This document shows positions 12,653 through 19,981 of a stretch of DNA of 20,133 nt, one piece after another. Position 1 is the first letter of the stretch; each line of letters starts with the position of its first letter. Source of the stretch: a virus; IMG/VR virus record IMGVR_UViG_3300025168_000906, positions 1-20,133 of that record; one strand, written 5' to 3'. The position numbers and the translations under genes were made by a program. The notes beneath the pieces are model-generated. The model was given only the letters and a program-made list of their open reading frames with translations. It ran no database searches and was not told the DNA's origin.

Positions 12653-15600
12653 TATTTAATCCACTTGTTGTATATATCACCAGGCTGTAAAGAACGCAAC
12701 CCTCCCATTTGAGGAGTGGGTCCTGATAAAGGAGGCGGGCCTGACGCAACGCCGCCCATGGATTTTTTAAGCCTAATAGGCAAGTTATTCTCCCCTTCAA
12801 TCCAATCGCCATCCGCGTTTTGAGTTCCTGTTGCATCACCAAAATGCTCGTCTGTTCTATTATACAGTTTTATTTCATTAGCGGCTTTTATTTTATCTTT
12901 TTTAGTCATGCCTACAACCCATTCTTCCATAGCTGCTACAATTTCATCTGCATCATTAACATAATCTAAGTACGTTTCTGAATCGGGGTTAGGATTATCT
13001 GGAGTTGTGCTTGTATAATCTGGTTCTGTATATGAAAATTCAGGTTCAGTAATAACCACTTCTTCTTTAGAAAGTCCTTGTCCTAATTCATCGGCAGCGT
13101 AGTTTTGTGTTCCTGTTTCTCCAGGTTGGTAATACATAGATCTTTCTATGTCGTCACCATAATTATCAGTGCTTCTCCAAGAAATATGAAAAGCTCCATC
13201 CTTCATAACTTCTATTTGTACTGGAACTTGTTCTGTTCTAGTTTCACTATGTTTACCTGTACTTCCCCAGTGATCTTTTTCACCTTTTGATGTAATAGGA
13301 TTACCATCGGGATCACTTTTGATTCCACGGTCCTTATTAGTAGAAGTATAATATTTTCGTTTTACCGGCAGCATCACTTGGTATGAAGCACCTTCAATAA
13401 AATTTTTATCGGGTAATCCTTTTAAAGCTCCCTTTTGTGTTGTTGCTTTTAAAATAAATTGTGGAAGCCATTCTGGCATTCCTCCTTGAACACTTTCAAA
13501 TGTTCGGGCTACCTTTGCCACATCTTTTACTTTTTTTCCTGTTAATATATCAGGTACAAATTTACCTATAGCTGCCATTATTCCAGCTACTCCTACTGTT
13601 TTTATGAAATCTCTTTTAGCCATATCAACCTGACCTTCGCTAGCCTCTTTAATTTTTTTAAATTTCGCAGCAGAGGCCGTTTTTAAAGCCTTGGGAAGAG
13701 CTGCATATAATAAAAAAGGATCTGCTATCATTCCAGCTAGCTCAGCACCTAGGGCAACTGATTTAACACCTTCGGGAACATTTCCTTCTCCAAATCTTTT
13801 TGTTAAACCTTCTAAACCTTCGTCAGCTTTTTGAGATAAACCTGTTTTATCTCCCCATGATAAATCAGGAGATAAAAAATCCATCCAATTCATTTCATTA
13901 TTATTTTCTTTTAAATACTTTTCCATGTCGTCTTTAGACTGGTAAGGTGCCAAACCTTTTTTATGTAATTCTTTAAATACGTGAGGAACAATCTCAACCA
14001 TCCACTCAGCTGTTTCTACAACGCCTTTACCTAAATTAGCTCCAGTCATTTTTAAACCTTCTTTAGTTCCAAAAGATTTTTTCATAACATCGGCTTGATA
14101 AGCAGGGATGATTCCAAAAGATTCGTCATCTTTGTATTCTGATTTATGTTTGTAACCATCAGCATTAGCTTTTTGTCTATCTTCATAATCTTTTCTATCT
14201 GCGTCAGCATTTTTTGCTGCGATCTTTGCCAACACATTAGGGTCTGTGCTATCTAACATTTTTTCCCAACCTCTAGAGTCACCCATCATAGAACCATCAC
14301 GGTACTCGAGCCTTGGGACAATACCACCTTCAGCCATGTTTAATTTATCTCCGATCATTCCCAAAAACTCATTTGTTTGTTTAGCATCTTCTCCTGGTGT
14401 TAAAGGAAAATCAGATAAAATACCGGGACCATCCCAAGTTTTATATTTATCTCCAAACATCATTTGATTAGCAACCATAGCAGGAAGTAATCCTTTTGCT
14501 ACAAGTCGCTTAGCAACTTTTTTGCTCATTTCTTTAAATGGTATATTAGCTCCTAGTTTATTTTTTCCTTTAAATCTCATTGGATTGCCACCAATAGGTT
14601 TTAATTTTCCAGTTTCTAAATCAAAAGTTTCAAAATATAAAAGACCTCTTAATGCTTTAGGTATTTTATCGCTTTCGCGTCTAGCTAAAAAATTAATTTC
14701 TTTAATTCTTCGTTCCCATCCTTTAGGTTTATTTTCAACTAATTCGAGTAATTCTTTTCCTAAAGTATTTCTTGCTTTTTCAAAATTTTGTAATTTTACA
14801 GAATTAGTTTTAATATCTAATTCTCCTATATCATTCCAGCTTGGAGAAATAGCTAGAATCTTATCTCCCAATTTTATTCCTTTTAAACGTCCATGATGTA
14901 TAGGCATATCTTTAGTTCCTATAGGTGTAATTTTATTAGGATCACCTGCTTTTTTAATATCATATTTTACTTTTTTAGCGGCTAGTTCTTCTGCTTTAGA
15001 AACTTTTTTAAAATCTAAACCCATATCATTAGCAACTCGATTAATCTGCTTGCTAATAACAGCATCAGCCGTTCCTTCGTCAAAATATTTAGCAAACTCT
15101 TTAATATTCATTGTTTGTTGAGGTCCAACTCTTGTTCCGCTTTTATATTTTCTAATATCAGCCAAAAGGTTTTCTTTATCCGCACCAGAAAGAACTCTTT
15201 CAATTCTGCTGCCGGCTTTAGTACTTTCTGCTGATTTTGCAATTCTTGTTTCTTTGGATGTGGCTGTCATCCCTGGCGTTAATTCTAAATTAGCTCTTTT
15301 TAAAACTTCTTTAATATTAACTCTTTTATTATCTAAAGTTTTAGAGTTATCCAGAGTCACTTTTTCCATGATTTCTGCTATATAGGGCTTTCTCCCTGTT
15401 GCTTCTAAAATCTCTGCATAAATTTTTTTAATTTGTTTAGCTAAAGGTTTCTCTCTTCCATCTATACCCCCACTTCCTGTCGGTGGTGTTTTTTTAGGAT
15501 TATTTATTTTATTTCTTAAAATCTCAAAATCTTCTGCTAAATCTTGTTGAGGATAAACTTGATCTCCTCTTATTCCTTCTCCTGCCATACTAATACGAGT

Positions 15601-15801
15601 TTTTGCAGGAGCAAATCTGTGTTTGTTTTGTATGTCTATTAATTTTTTATATTCAGGAGATAGAGATAAAGATCCTCTGTCTTTAAATCCTACTCTTCCC
15701 CCTTTATTTAAATATTGTTGTCCTAAATTTTTTCTTATAGGCGTGGGATTATCAGAACTATCTAATTCATTCGTTTGTGGATTAAAAATAAAATAAGCCA
15801 T
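12652..15801 (-). CDS. Large multi-domain phage protein (1049 aa), possible internal virion protein
   Basis: A 1049-aa protein of unknown function between the terminase and portal genes. In order: a short start with LNKGGRVGFKDRGSLS (31-46); a helix-turn-helix-like stretch IKKIYAEILEATGRKPYIAEIMEK (124-147); a Lys-rich linker; a segment with PIHHG (300-304) and SWNDIG (321-326) that loosely recalls HNH-type nucleases; FNR-like basic helices to about 445; a MAEGGIVPRLEYRDGS motif (489-504); a hydrophobic patch VALGAELAGMIADPFLLYAALP (682-703); a twin-arginine-like segment AKRDFIKTVGVAGIMAAIG (728-746); and a Thr/Ser-rich C-terminus ending GGVASGPPPLSGPTPQMGGLRS. The start shares TAATG with the 578-aa gene, and its end with the portal. 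Long proteins with these GGRV and GGIV motifs are common here in marine phages. A virion-internal or ejected role is inferred from position. Confidence 0.6.
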   Translation of the reverse strand: MAYFIFNPQTNELDSSDNPTPIRKNLGQQYLNKGGRVGFKDRGSLSLSPEYKKLIDIQNKHRFAPAKTRISMAGEGIRGDQVYPQQDLAEDFEILRNKINNPKKTPPTGSGGIDGREKPLAKQIKKIYAEILEATGRKPYIAEIMEKVTLDNSKTLDNKRVNIKEVLKRANLELTPGMTATSKETRIAKSAESTKAGSRIERVLSGADKENLLADIRKYKSGTRVGPQQTMNIKEFAKYFDEGTADAVISKQINRVANDMGLDFKKVSKAEELAAKKVKYDIKKAGDPNKITPIGTKDMPIHHGRLKGIKLGDKILAISPSWNDIGELDIKTNSVKLQNFEKARNTLGKELLELVENKPKGWERRIKEINFLARRESDKIPKALRGLLYFETFDLETGKLKPIGGNPMRFKGKNKLGANIPFKEMSKKVAKRLVAKGLLPAMVANQMMFGDKYKTWDGPGILSDFPLTPGEDAKQTNEFLGMIGDKLNMAEGGIVPRLEYRDGSMMGDSRGWEKMLDSTDPNVLAKIAAKNADADRKDYEDRQKANADGYKHKSEYKDDESFGIIPAYQADVMKKSFGTKEGLKMTGANLGKGVVETAEWMVEIVPHVFKELHKKGLAPYQSKDDMEKYLKENNNEMNWMDFLSPDLSWGDKTGLSQKADEGLEGLTKRFGEGNVPEGVKSVALGAELAGMIADPFLLYAALPKALKTASAAKFKKIKEASEGQVDMAKRDFIKTVGVAGIMAAIGKFVPDILTGKKVKDVAKVARTFESVQGGMPEWLPQFILKATTQKGALKGLPDKNFIEGASYQVMLPVKRKYYTSTNKDRGIKSDPDGNPITSKGEKDHWGSTGKHSETRTEQVPVQIEVMKDGAFHISWRSTDNYGDDIERSMYYQPGETGTQNYAADELGQGLSKEEVVITEPEFSYTEPDYTSTTPDNPNPDSETYLDYVNDADEIVAAMEEWVVGMTKKDKIKAANEIKLYNRTDEHFGDATGTQNADGDWIEGENNLPIRLKKSMGGVASGPPPLSGPTPQMGGLRSLQPGDIYNKWIK

Positions 15802-17537
15802 TATTCTACACGTCCTCCATCAGCGAAATCTGTATCTCCTGGAAAATCTCCCCAATCAAACTCAGGCATAAAATCTTCATATTGAATTTTGGCTTGATCG
15901 GCCATTTCACCTCTTACCCAAGCTAATGCATCATTAGGACTCTGTCCTTCTTCTTTCATAACTTTTCTAGCTTTTCTTATAATATCAATTTCTTGTAAGT
16001 TATAGCCTTCTTGAGCTAAATCAATATCAGTTAATTCTTTTTCAAAATTTTTCATTAGACGAATGTTAGGTCTATCTCTTTTAGCAGCTGTTTGTTTATA
16101 GGCATCAGAACCTGGTAAAACTTTAGTGTCTTTACCACCAACTACTTTAAGATCAGGTTTACCTGATTCAGTAATTGGATAGCCAGGTTTGGCATCAATT
16201 CCTAATGCTTTAGTAATATCATCATATTTTTTATTTCCTTTTGAAATAACTTCAAAATCTTTTTTAGATTCTAATATTGAATCTAAAACTGCATCTTTGT
16301 TAAGTTTGCCATCTGCAGAAAATAAATTATCTTTAGAAGGTGTAACATCAGAGGGGAAGTTTTCTGGTTTTAGATACTGCTGAAATTCTTCTGATTGTTT
16401 AGCTAAATCATCTAATGTAAATTTTTTGTGTTCAGGATCAGCTCTTGCCCAATAAGGATCATCACCATAAGCAATGTGATTCATTGCTTCGTCAATTTCA
16501 TCAATTGATGTTTTAATTTGATCTTGAGATAAATACTCGCCGGCTTTAACAGGTCCTGCTTTGGTTTTAGCAAGCAAACCATTTTTCATAGCTTTATCTG
16601 TTAACTTCATTTTACCTAAGTCTGTATAAATATCGGTTTCAGATAAACCAGGTGCCATATCATCTAATATTTTAAAAGCATCTTCACCAAAGTGATATCT
16701 AAATACATCCACAGGATCGACAGTCACTAAACGAATAGCGCCGCCTCCTTGCATATCTGCAGCAGAAGTAAGCTGTCGAAGGTGTTCATCAGACAATTGA
16801 ATTAATCCTCTGTTGTGAGCTTCTATTAAAATAGGTCTAGCAATAGCTCTTCTTGTACCTGTGTTTTTAAGAGTCTGAGAAGGGCCTAGATCATCTAGTA
16901 GTTTTTTAAAATTAAGTCTTCCATCATCATCAATAATACCTATTTCTTTATTTGATCTTTCCATATCTTTTATTAATGCATCAGACTTTCTTTTCATCAA
17001 ATCAAACTCGTAACCTAATTCTTCCATGGTTTGAGGTGCATTAGCGTCAAAATCTTCATTATATTTAGAAGATGCTTTAGTTGCATTCATATCTTTTTCA
17101 TATTTCAAATAAGCGTCTTCAGGTTTGATTTTATCTTTATAAAACTTACTTTCTAAGTCATTTAATTTTGTTTGCGTTCTTTTCCACTTATCAATGTTGG
17201 TTTCCCAGTTTTTTAACTTAGTTTTGTCCAGTGTAAGAGTATTTTCAAAAATTTCTTTACTTGTTCGAGCAATTTCTGCATCGAGTAGTTTATATTCGTT
17301 TAATAAGTGATAATATTGTCCCTCGGCTCCAACTCGCTCAATAGAATACTTTGAAATGTTAGGATCATACATTAAAGGACTTTCTAAAAGCATATATTTG
17401 CCTTTATCCTTTTTGGTCATGATTCGACCATCAATACCGGGCATCTTAACTTGAATTTTTCCAACTTTGCCCGCAACTCTCTCAGCTTGCTTGGTATTCA
17501 TACCAAACGACTTTAAAAATTTTATAAACTTATCCAT
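15801..17537 (-). CDS. Large hypothetical phage protein (578 aa) between terminase and portal
   Basis: A 578-aa hydrophilic protein. The first part (1-70) is basic; residues 74-190 form a coiled-coil-rich segment (YHLLNEYKLLDAEIARTSKE, WETNIDKWKRTQTKLNDLES). A central conserved-looking block follows: NTGTRRAIARPILIEAHNRG (225-244), SAADMQGGGAIRLVTVDPVDVFRYHFGEDA (258-287). I recall this latter pattern, with ADMQ and VDPV.LFRYY.GE, in marine phage proteins at this location. The C-terminus is acidic with GDTDFADGGRVE. The start lies 8 nt inside the terminase gene and the stop shares TAATG with the 1049-aa gene. No enzyme motif is evident. A virion-internal, ejection or portal-associated role is possible; the name 'hypothetical' is safer. 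Confidence 0.65.
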   Translation of the reverse strand: MDKFIKFLKSFGMNTKQAERVAGKVGKIQVKMPGIDGRIMTKKDKGKYMLLESPLMYDPNISKYSIERVGAEGQYYHLLNEYKLLDAEIARTSKEIFENTLTLDKTKLKNWETNIDKWKRTQTKLNDLESKFYKDKIKPEDAYLKYEKDMNATKASSKYNEDFDANAPQTMEELGYEFDLMKRKSDALIKDMERSNKEIGIIDDDGRLNFKKLLDDLGPSQTLKNTGTRRAIARPILIEAHNRGLIQLSDEHLRQLTSAADMQGGGAIRLVTVDPVDVFRYHFGEDAFKILDDMAPGLSETDIYTDLGKMKLTDKAMKNGLLAKTKAGPVKAGEYLSQDQIKTSIDEIDEAMNHIAYGDDPYWARADPEHKKFTLDDLAKQSEEFQQYLKPENFPSDVTPSKDNLFSADGKLNKDAVLDSILESKKDFEVISKGNKKYDDITKALGIDAKPGYPITESGKPDLKVVGGKDTKVLPGSDAYKQTAAKRDRPNIRLMKNFEKELTDIDLAQEGYNLQEIDIIRKARKVMKEEGQSPNDALAWVRGEMADQAKIQYEDFMPEFDWGDFPGDTDFADGGRVE

Positions 17538-19002
17538 AATACTGCCTTTTAACTTTTTCCTGCTTGGGATCTTTGTAATCTTCAGGGTGCGTGATTAATC
17601 CACCTTGTCTAAAACGCATAATTGCCTGAGTTGTACTATCCACTAAATCGTCATGATCTCCATGAGGAAATGCTGCGCACTCTTCAATCACTTCGTCAGC
17701 AAATTTCTGAGTGGGCGCCCATATCATACCAGATTCAAACAAAGGTGCAACAGAATTGACTCTAACATGCTTGTCATTTCCTTTAGACGGCGTAAAATTG
17801 ACAACAGGTATATCCATTTGTCTTAATTCATATGTCAGCGGAAGTCCAGCAGCTTTTGCTTCAATTAAAACTGTTTCTGGATCCCAATATTTATATGCAG
17901 CAAGCGCACGACGTCTTAATTCTGGAAATTCCCACCTTCCCTTGATGGAATCGAGCAATATGAGGTTTTGACCCGAGTCATCATTGGGAGTAAATACACC
18001 CCACGTAGTAATTGCGGAGAAATCGGCTGTTTCTTTTTTTAAATAAGCTGTATCATAACTTTGAATAACATGTTGTAACGGCGGCACAAAATCTTTTTCC
18101 CATTTCTTCCACCATTCACGTTTAATTAAAGCACCTTCTTCTGAAGTAGGTTTTTGCATCCATTGCGCGTTCCATTTTCCTACAGGTAGGGTTGCTTTTA
18201 CTTTCTCTAATTCATCAATTTTCCAATATTCTGGCCACACAGCTTTACCATTTGGTAAGATAGCTGGAAATTCTACTACTTCCCATTCATCTGCTTTGAC
18301 TGCGCCTTGATTTTTTAATAAAATTCCTGTTAAATCTTTAACTGACCACCTGGTCATAACTAAAACAATAGAAGCTCCTGGTTGTAGACGTTGTCGTGGT
18401 CCTGAGGTGTACCACTCATACGCATTTTCCATTGCATTTTGAGACATAGCGTCTTGCTCCGAGTGTGGATCGTCAATAATCAAGAGATCCGCACCACGGC
18501 CCGTGATTGCACCACCAACACCAGCGGCAAAGTATTCACCACCTTGAGCGGTTTCCCACCTACCGGCTGCTTTGGAGTCTTCTTGTAATCTAGTTTTAAA
18601 AATTTTGTGATATTCTGGAGAATCAATTAAATTTTTTGCTTTACGACCAAAACGAATTGCAAGTTCCCCGGTATGGGTAGCTTCAATAATTTTTAATTTT
18701 GGATTTCTTCCAATCATCCATGCAGGTAGCAAATAAGATGAAAATTCAGATTTTGTATGCCTAGGGGGCATATTTATAATTAATCTTTTTATTTCGCCCG
18801 TGGCTAATTTATTAAATTTTTCTGCAACAATTTTATGATGGGGCCCCTCAATAAATTCAGGCCAAACGCATTTAACAAAAGAAAGAAAATCGTCTTTAGC
18901 TTTATTTTGTATTTTTTTTTCAGCATGCATTACTCGATAGCGTTTGAATTCTTTCCTTACATCGGCAGGCAACTTGCTAATATTTATATTATTTAAGTCC
19001 AT
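17530..19002 (-). CDS. terL: Terminase large subunit (packaging ATPase and nuclease)
   Basis: A 490-aa protein that drives DNA into the capsid. The ATPase half has a Walker-A-like motif MPPRHTKS (78-85), with the lysine at 84, and a Walker-B strand LLIIDDPH (173-180) with acidic pair D177-D178. A motif like coupling sequence VLVMTRWS lies at 213-220. The RNase-H-like nuclease half has SYDTAYLK (315-322) with D317, VLIEAKAAG (378-386) with E381, and FPHGDHDDLVDS (445-456), holding acidic D449, D451, D452 and D455. This order and spacing match large terminases. The in-frame TAA 18 nt upstream fixes the start at 19002; no clear Shine-Dalgarno site is present there. A structured 165-base leader precedes it, and it overlaps the 578-aa gene by 8 nt. 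No small subunit was recognised. Confidence 0.93.
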   Translation of the reverse strand: MDLNNINISKLPADVRKEFKRYRVMHAEKKIQNKAKDDFLSFVKCVWPEFIEGPHHKIVAEKFNKLATGEIKRLIINMPPRHTKSEFSSYLLPAWMIGRNPKLKIIEATHTGELAIRFGRKAKNLIDSPEYHKIFKTRLQEDSKAAGRWETAQGGEYFAAGVGGAITGRGADLLIIDDPHSEQDAMSQNAMENAYEWYTSGPRQRLQPGASIVLVMTRWSVKDLTGILLKNQGAVKADEWEVVEFPAILPNGKAVWPEYWKIDELEKVKATLPVGKWNAQWMQKPTSEEGALIKREWWKKWEKDFVPPLQHVIQSYDTAYLKKETADFSAITTWGVFTPNDDSGQNLILLDSIKGRWEFPELRRRALAAYKYWDPETVLIEAKAAGLPLTYELRQMDIPVVNFTPSKGNDKHVRVNSVAPLFESGMIWAPTQKFADEVIEECAAFPHGDHDDLVDSTTQAIMRFRQGGLITHPEDYKDPKQEKVKRQYYG

Positions 19003-19167
19003 GGTACCAAAATGATTTTAACCTGAATGACTGTCTAAATCAAGCAATAAACCAAAAGTAGTGGGACCCCTTTATTTATATATATGATTAAAGCAACTAG
19101 CAGAAAGCTAGTCGAGATCTCGAACGGGTCCTACTGATTAAGTAGGACACCACTCTAGTAAGTAAAG
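19003..19167 (-). promoter_or_regulatory. Structured terminase leader with competing hairpins
   Basis: This gap holds three inverted repeats. (a) GTCCTACT (19128-19135) pairs with AGTAGGAC (19141-19148), 8 bp with a 5-base loop. (b) ACTAGC (19096-19101) pairs with GCTAGT (19107-19112), 6 bp with a 5-base loop. (c) TCGAGATCTCGA (19112-19123) is a perfect 12-bp palindrome. In addition AGTGGGACCC (19060-19069) pairs with GGGTCCTACT (19126-19135) at 9 of 10 positions, using the same bases as (a), so the two pairings exclude each other. The terminase ATG lies downstream with no strong ribosome binding site. TATATATAAAT (minus strand, about 19073-19083) is AT-rich but no well-spaced -35 is seen. 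Confidence 0.5.
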
Positions 19168-19554
19168 TTATAGCTGTCTAGTCTGTATGTTCAATGTTCC
19201 GTCCTCATTGACAGATGTATCGTCATCATATTGTTGTTCTGTTATTGGTCTTTGCTCTTTAGTTAGATAATTATATACATAGTAAGCATTGTTATCGGCA
19301 CCCCAATTTCTAATAGTTCGCCATGCATTATCTTGCGTCAATACTTTAGGCTCATGTATTCTACCATAATGATTGATAGCTTGTTCGCCATGCTGATTAA
19401 ACCAATCGCGTTCGCATTGCATTGAACACGCGTTACGACCTAGATAATAAAACTGTGATCTTCTTCTTGTTTCATTTCTCTTATTATCTTTCGGTCCTTT
19501 CTTTCTGTCTTTGGTGTCATATGTATGGCACAACGGACCTTGACAATATTTCAT
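19168..19554 (-). CDS. Hypothetical phage protein with paired cysteines (128 aa)
   Basis: A 128-aa protein beginning MKYCQGPLCHTYDTKDRKKG. It has cysteines at C4, C9, C43 and C47, with H10, H55 and H62 nearby. The spacing C-x4-C and C-x3-C suggests a zinc-binding fold. A very basic stretch (residues 15-33, KDRKKGPKDNKRNETRRRS in outline) is flanked by FYYLGRNACSMQCERDWFNQHGEQAINHYGRI. That pattern is one I recall from marine phages near the terminase. The C-terminus is acidic and ends TLNIQTRQL. A DNA-binding role beside terminase, even a small-subunit-like one, is possible by charge and position but not shown; typical small subunits have no such cysteines. The start overlaps the 50-aa gene in ATGA, with AGGAG 7 nt before. 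Confidence 0.75.
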   Translation of the reverse strand: MKYCQGPLCHTYDTKDRKKGPKDNKRNETRRRSQFYYLGRNACSMQCERDWFNQHGEQAINHYGRIHEPKVLTQDNAWRTIRNWGADNNAYYVYNYLTKEQRPITEQQYDDDTSVNEDGTLNIQTRQL

Positions 19555-19703
19555 TTTAAGGCTCCTATTATATTCTCTAAGCTTGTCACTACGTCCTTGC
19601 TTATGTGTTGCTCATCACTTTGATAGTGGTAGTCTTTAAGAAGTGATTTCAATTCTTCTCTTATTTGTTCTATTGTCATTGGTCTAGTTTGTTCTGTTGT
19701 CAT
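19551..19703 (-). CDS. Small helical protein (50 aa), unknown
   Basis: A 50-aa gene, too short for most gene finders. It reads MTTEQTRPMTIEQIREELKS, then LLKDYHYQSDEQHISKDVVT and SLENIIGALK before TGA. It looks helical (EQIREELKSLLKDY and SKDVVTSLENIIGAL). It is bounded on both sides by overlaps: its ATG uses the stop of the 73-aa gene (TAATG), and its TGA overlaps the next start (ATGA). A GAGG sequence lies upstream within the preceding gene. That arrangement makes it a real part of the operon. The family is unknown. Confidence 0.7.
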   Translation of the reverse strand: MTTEQTRPMTIEQIREELKSLLKDYHYQSDEQHISKDVVTSLENIIGALK

Positions 19704-19924
19704 TATGCTAACACCTCGTAGTTAACTGCTGTTCTATACTTGTTGCCCGTATCTGCATCAACATCATAATAACATAAACAGTTATCCCCTTTCTTAGATA
19801 TCCAAGTTCTGCAATTCTCATCATACTTGGCTCGTCTAGTAATTGTCTTGCCATATTTCTTTGCGTAGAATCTAACATTGAAATACATATCAATGTTGAA
19901 TAGTTGTGTGTCTTTCTTAATCAT
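19703..19924 (-). CDS. Small hypothetical protein (73 aa)
   Basis: A 73-aa protein starting MIKKDTQLFNIDMYFNVRFY. An upstream in-frame ATG at 19951 exists, but it lies in the -10/hairpin region, whereas ATG 19924 has AAAGGA 5 nt before it, so the later start is chosen. Its C-terminal half has NCRTWISKKGDNCLCYYDVDAD and TGNKYRTAVNYEVLA, a beta-like pattern (W.SKKG...CYYD.D...YRTA) that I recall from marine phage proteins of unknown function. It has three cysteines. It is the first gene after the promoter-like region and precedes two coupled small genes and the terminase. Confidence 0.7.
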   Translation of the reverse strand: MIKKDTQLFNIDMYFNVRFYAKKYGKTITRRAKYDENCRTWISKKGDNCLCYYDVDADTGNKYRTAVNYEVLA

Positions 19925-19937
19925 TTGTGTCCTTTCT

Positions 19938-19978
19938 GTTATATCCCTCATTATAAGGGATATAACTTAATAATACAA
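19938..19978 (-). promoter_or_regulatory. Promoter with a perfect inverted repeat around its -10 box
   Basis: On the minus strand TATAAT (19950-19955) is an exact -10 box, 17 bases downstream of TTGTAT (19973-19978), which keeps only TTG of the -35 consensus. GTTATATCCCT (19966-19956) and AGGGATATAAC (19948-19938) are a perfect 11-bp inverted repeat with a 7-base centre, TATAATG, that is the -10 box plus one base. It precedes the 73-aa gene by 14 bases from the arm end. The repeat could be an operator for a dimeric repressor, or the leader RNA could fold. No T-run follows, so it is not a terminator. Confidence 0.6.
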
Positions 19979-19981
19979 GAG

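Noticed and set aside
12642-12842. Minus-strand open frame of 66 codons at the portal start
   Set aside because: Overlaps the end of the 1049-aa gene and the portal start in another frame, and its codons do not resemble a protein family; the two larger genes explain this stretch.
14522-14896. Plus-strand open frame of 124 codons
   Set aside because: It lies wholly inside the 1049-aa gene, is antisense to it, has no ribosome binding site, and its Leu/Ser/Pro/Phe-rich composition is what the reverse of a Lys/Glu-rich gene gives.
19112-19123. TCGAGATCTCGA and neighbouring GGTACC/CCATGG as cloning-site traces
   Set aside because: No vector sequence surrounds them, and the gene order runs through without a break, so these are chance restriction-like words.
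19096-19148. Possible tRNA in the terminase leader (GTTCGA word and several stems)
   Set aside because: The stems do not form a cloverleaf: the T-arm around TTCGA does not pair and there is no acceptor stem or CCA-like end.
19925-19951. Nine-codon N-terminal extension of the 73-aa gene
   Set aside because: The earlier ATG at 19951 overlaps the -10 box and would leave almost no leader, whereas ATG 19924 has AAAGGA at the right distance.
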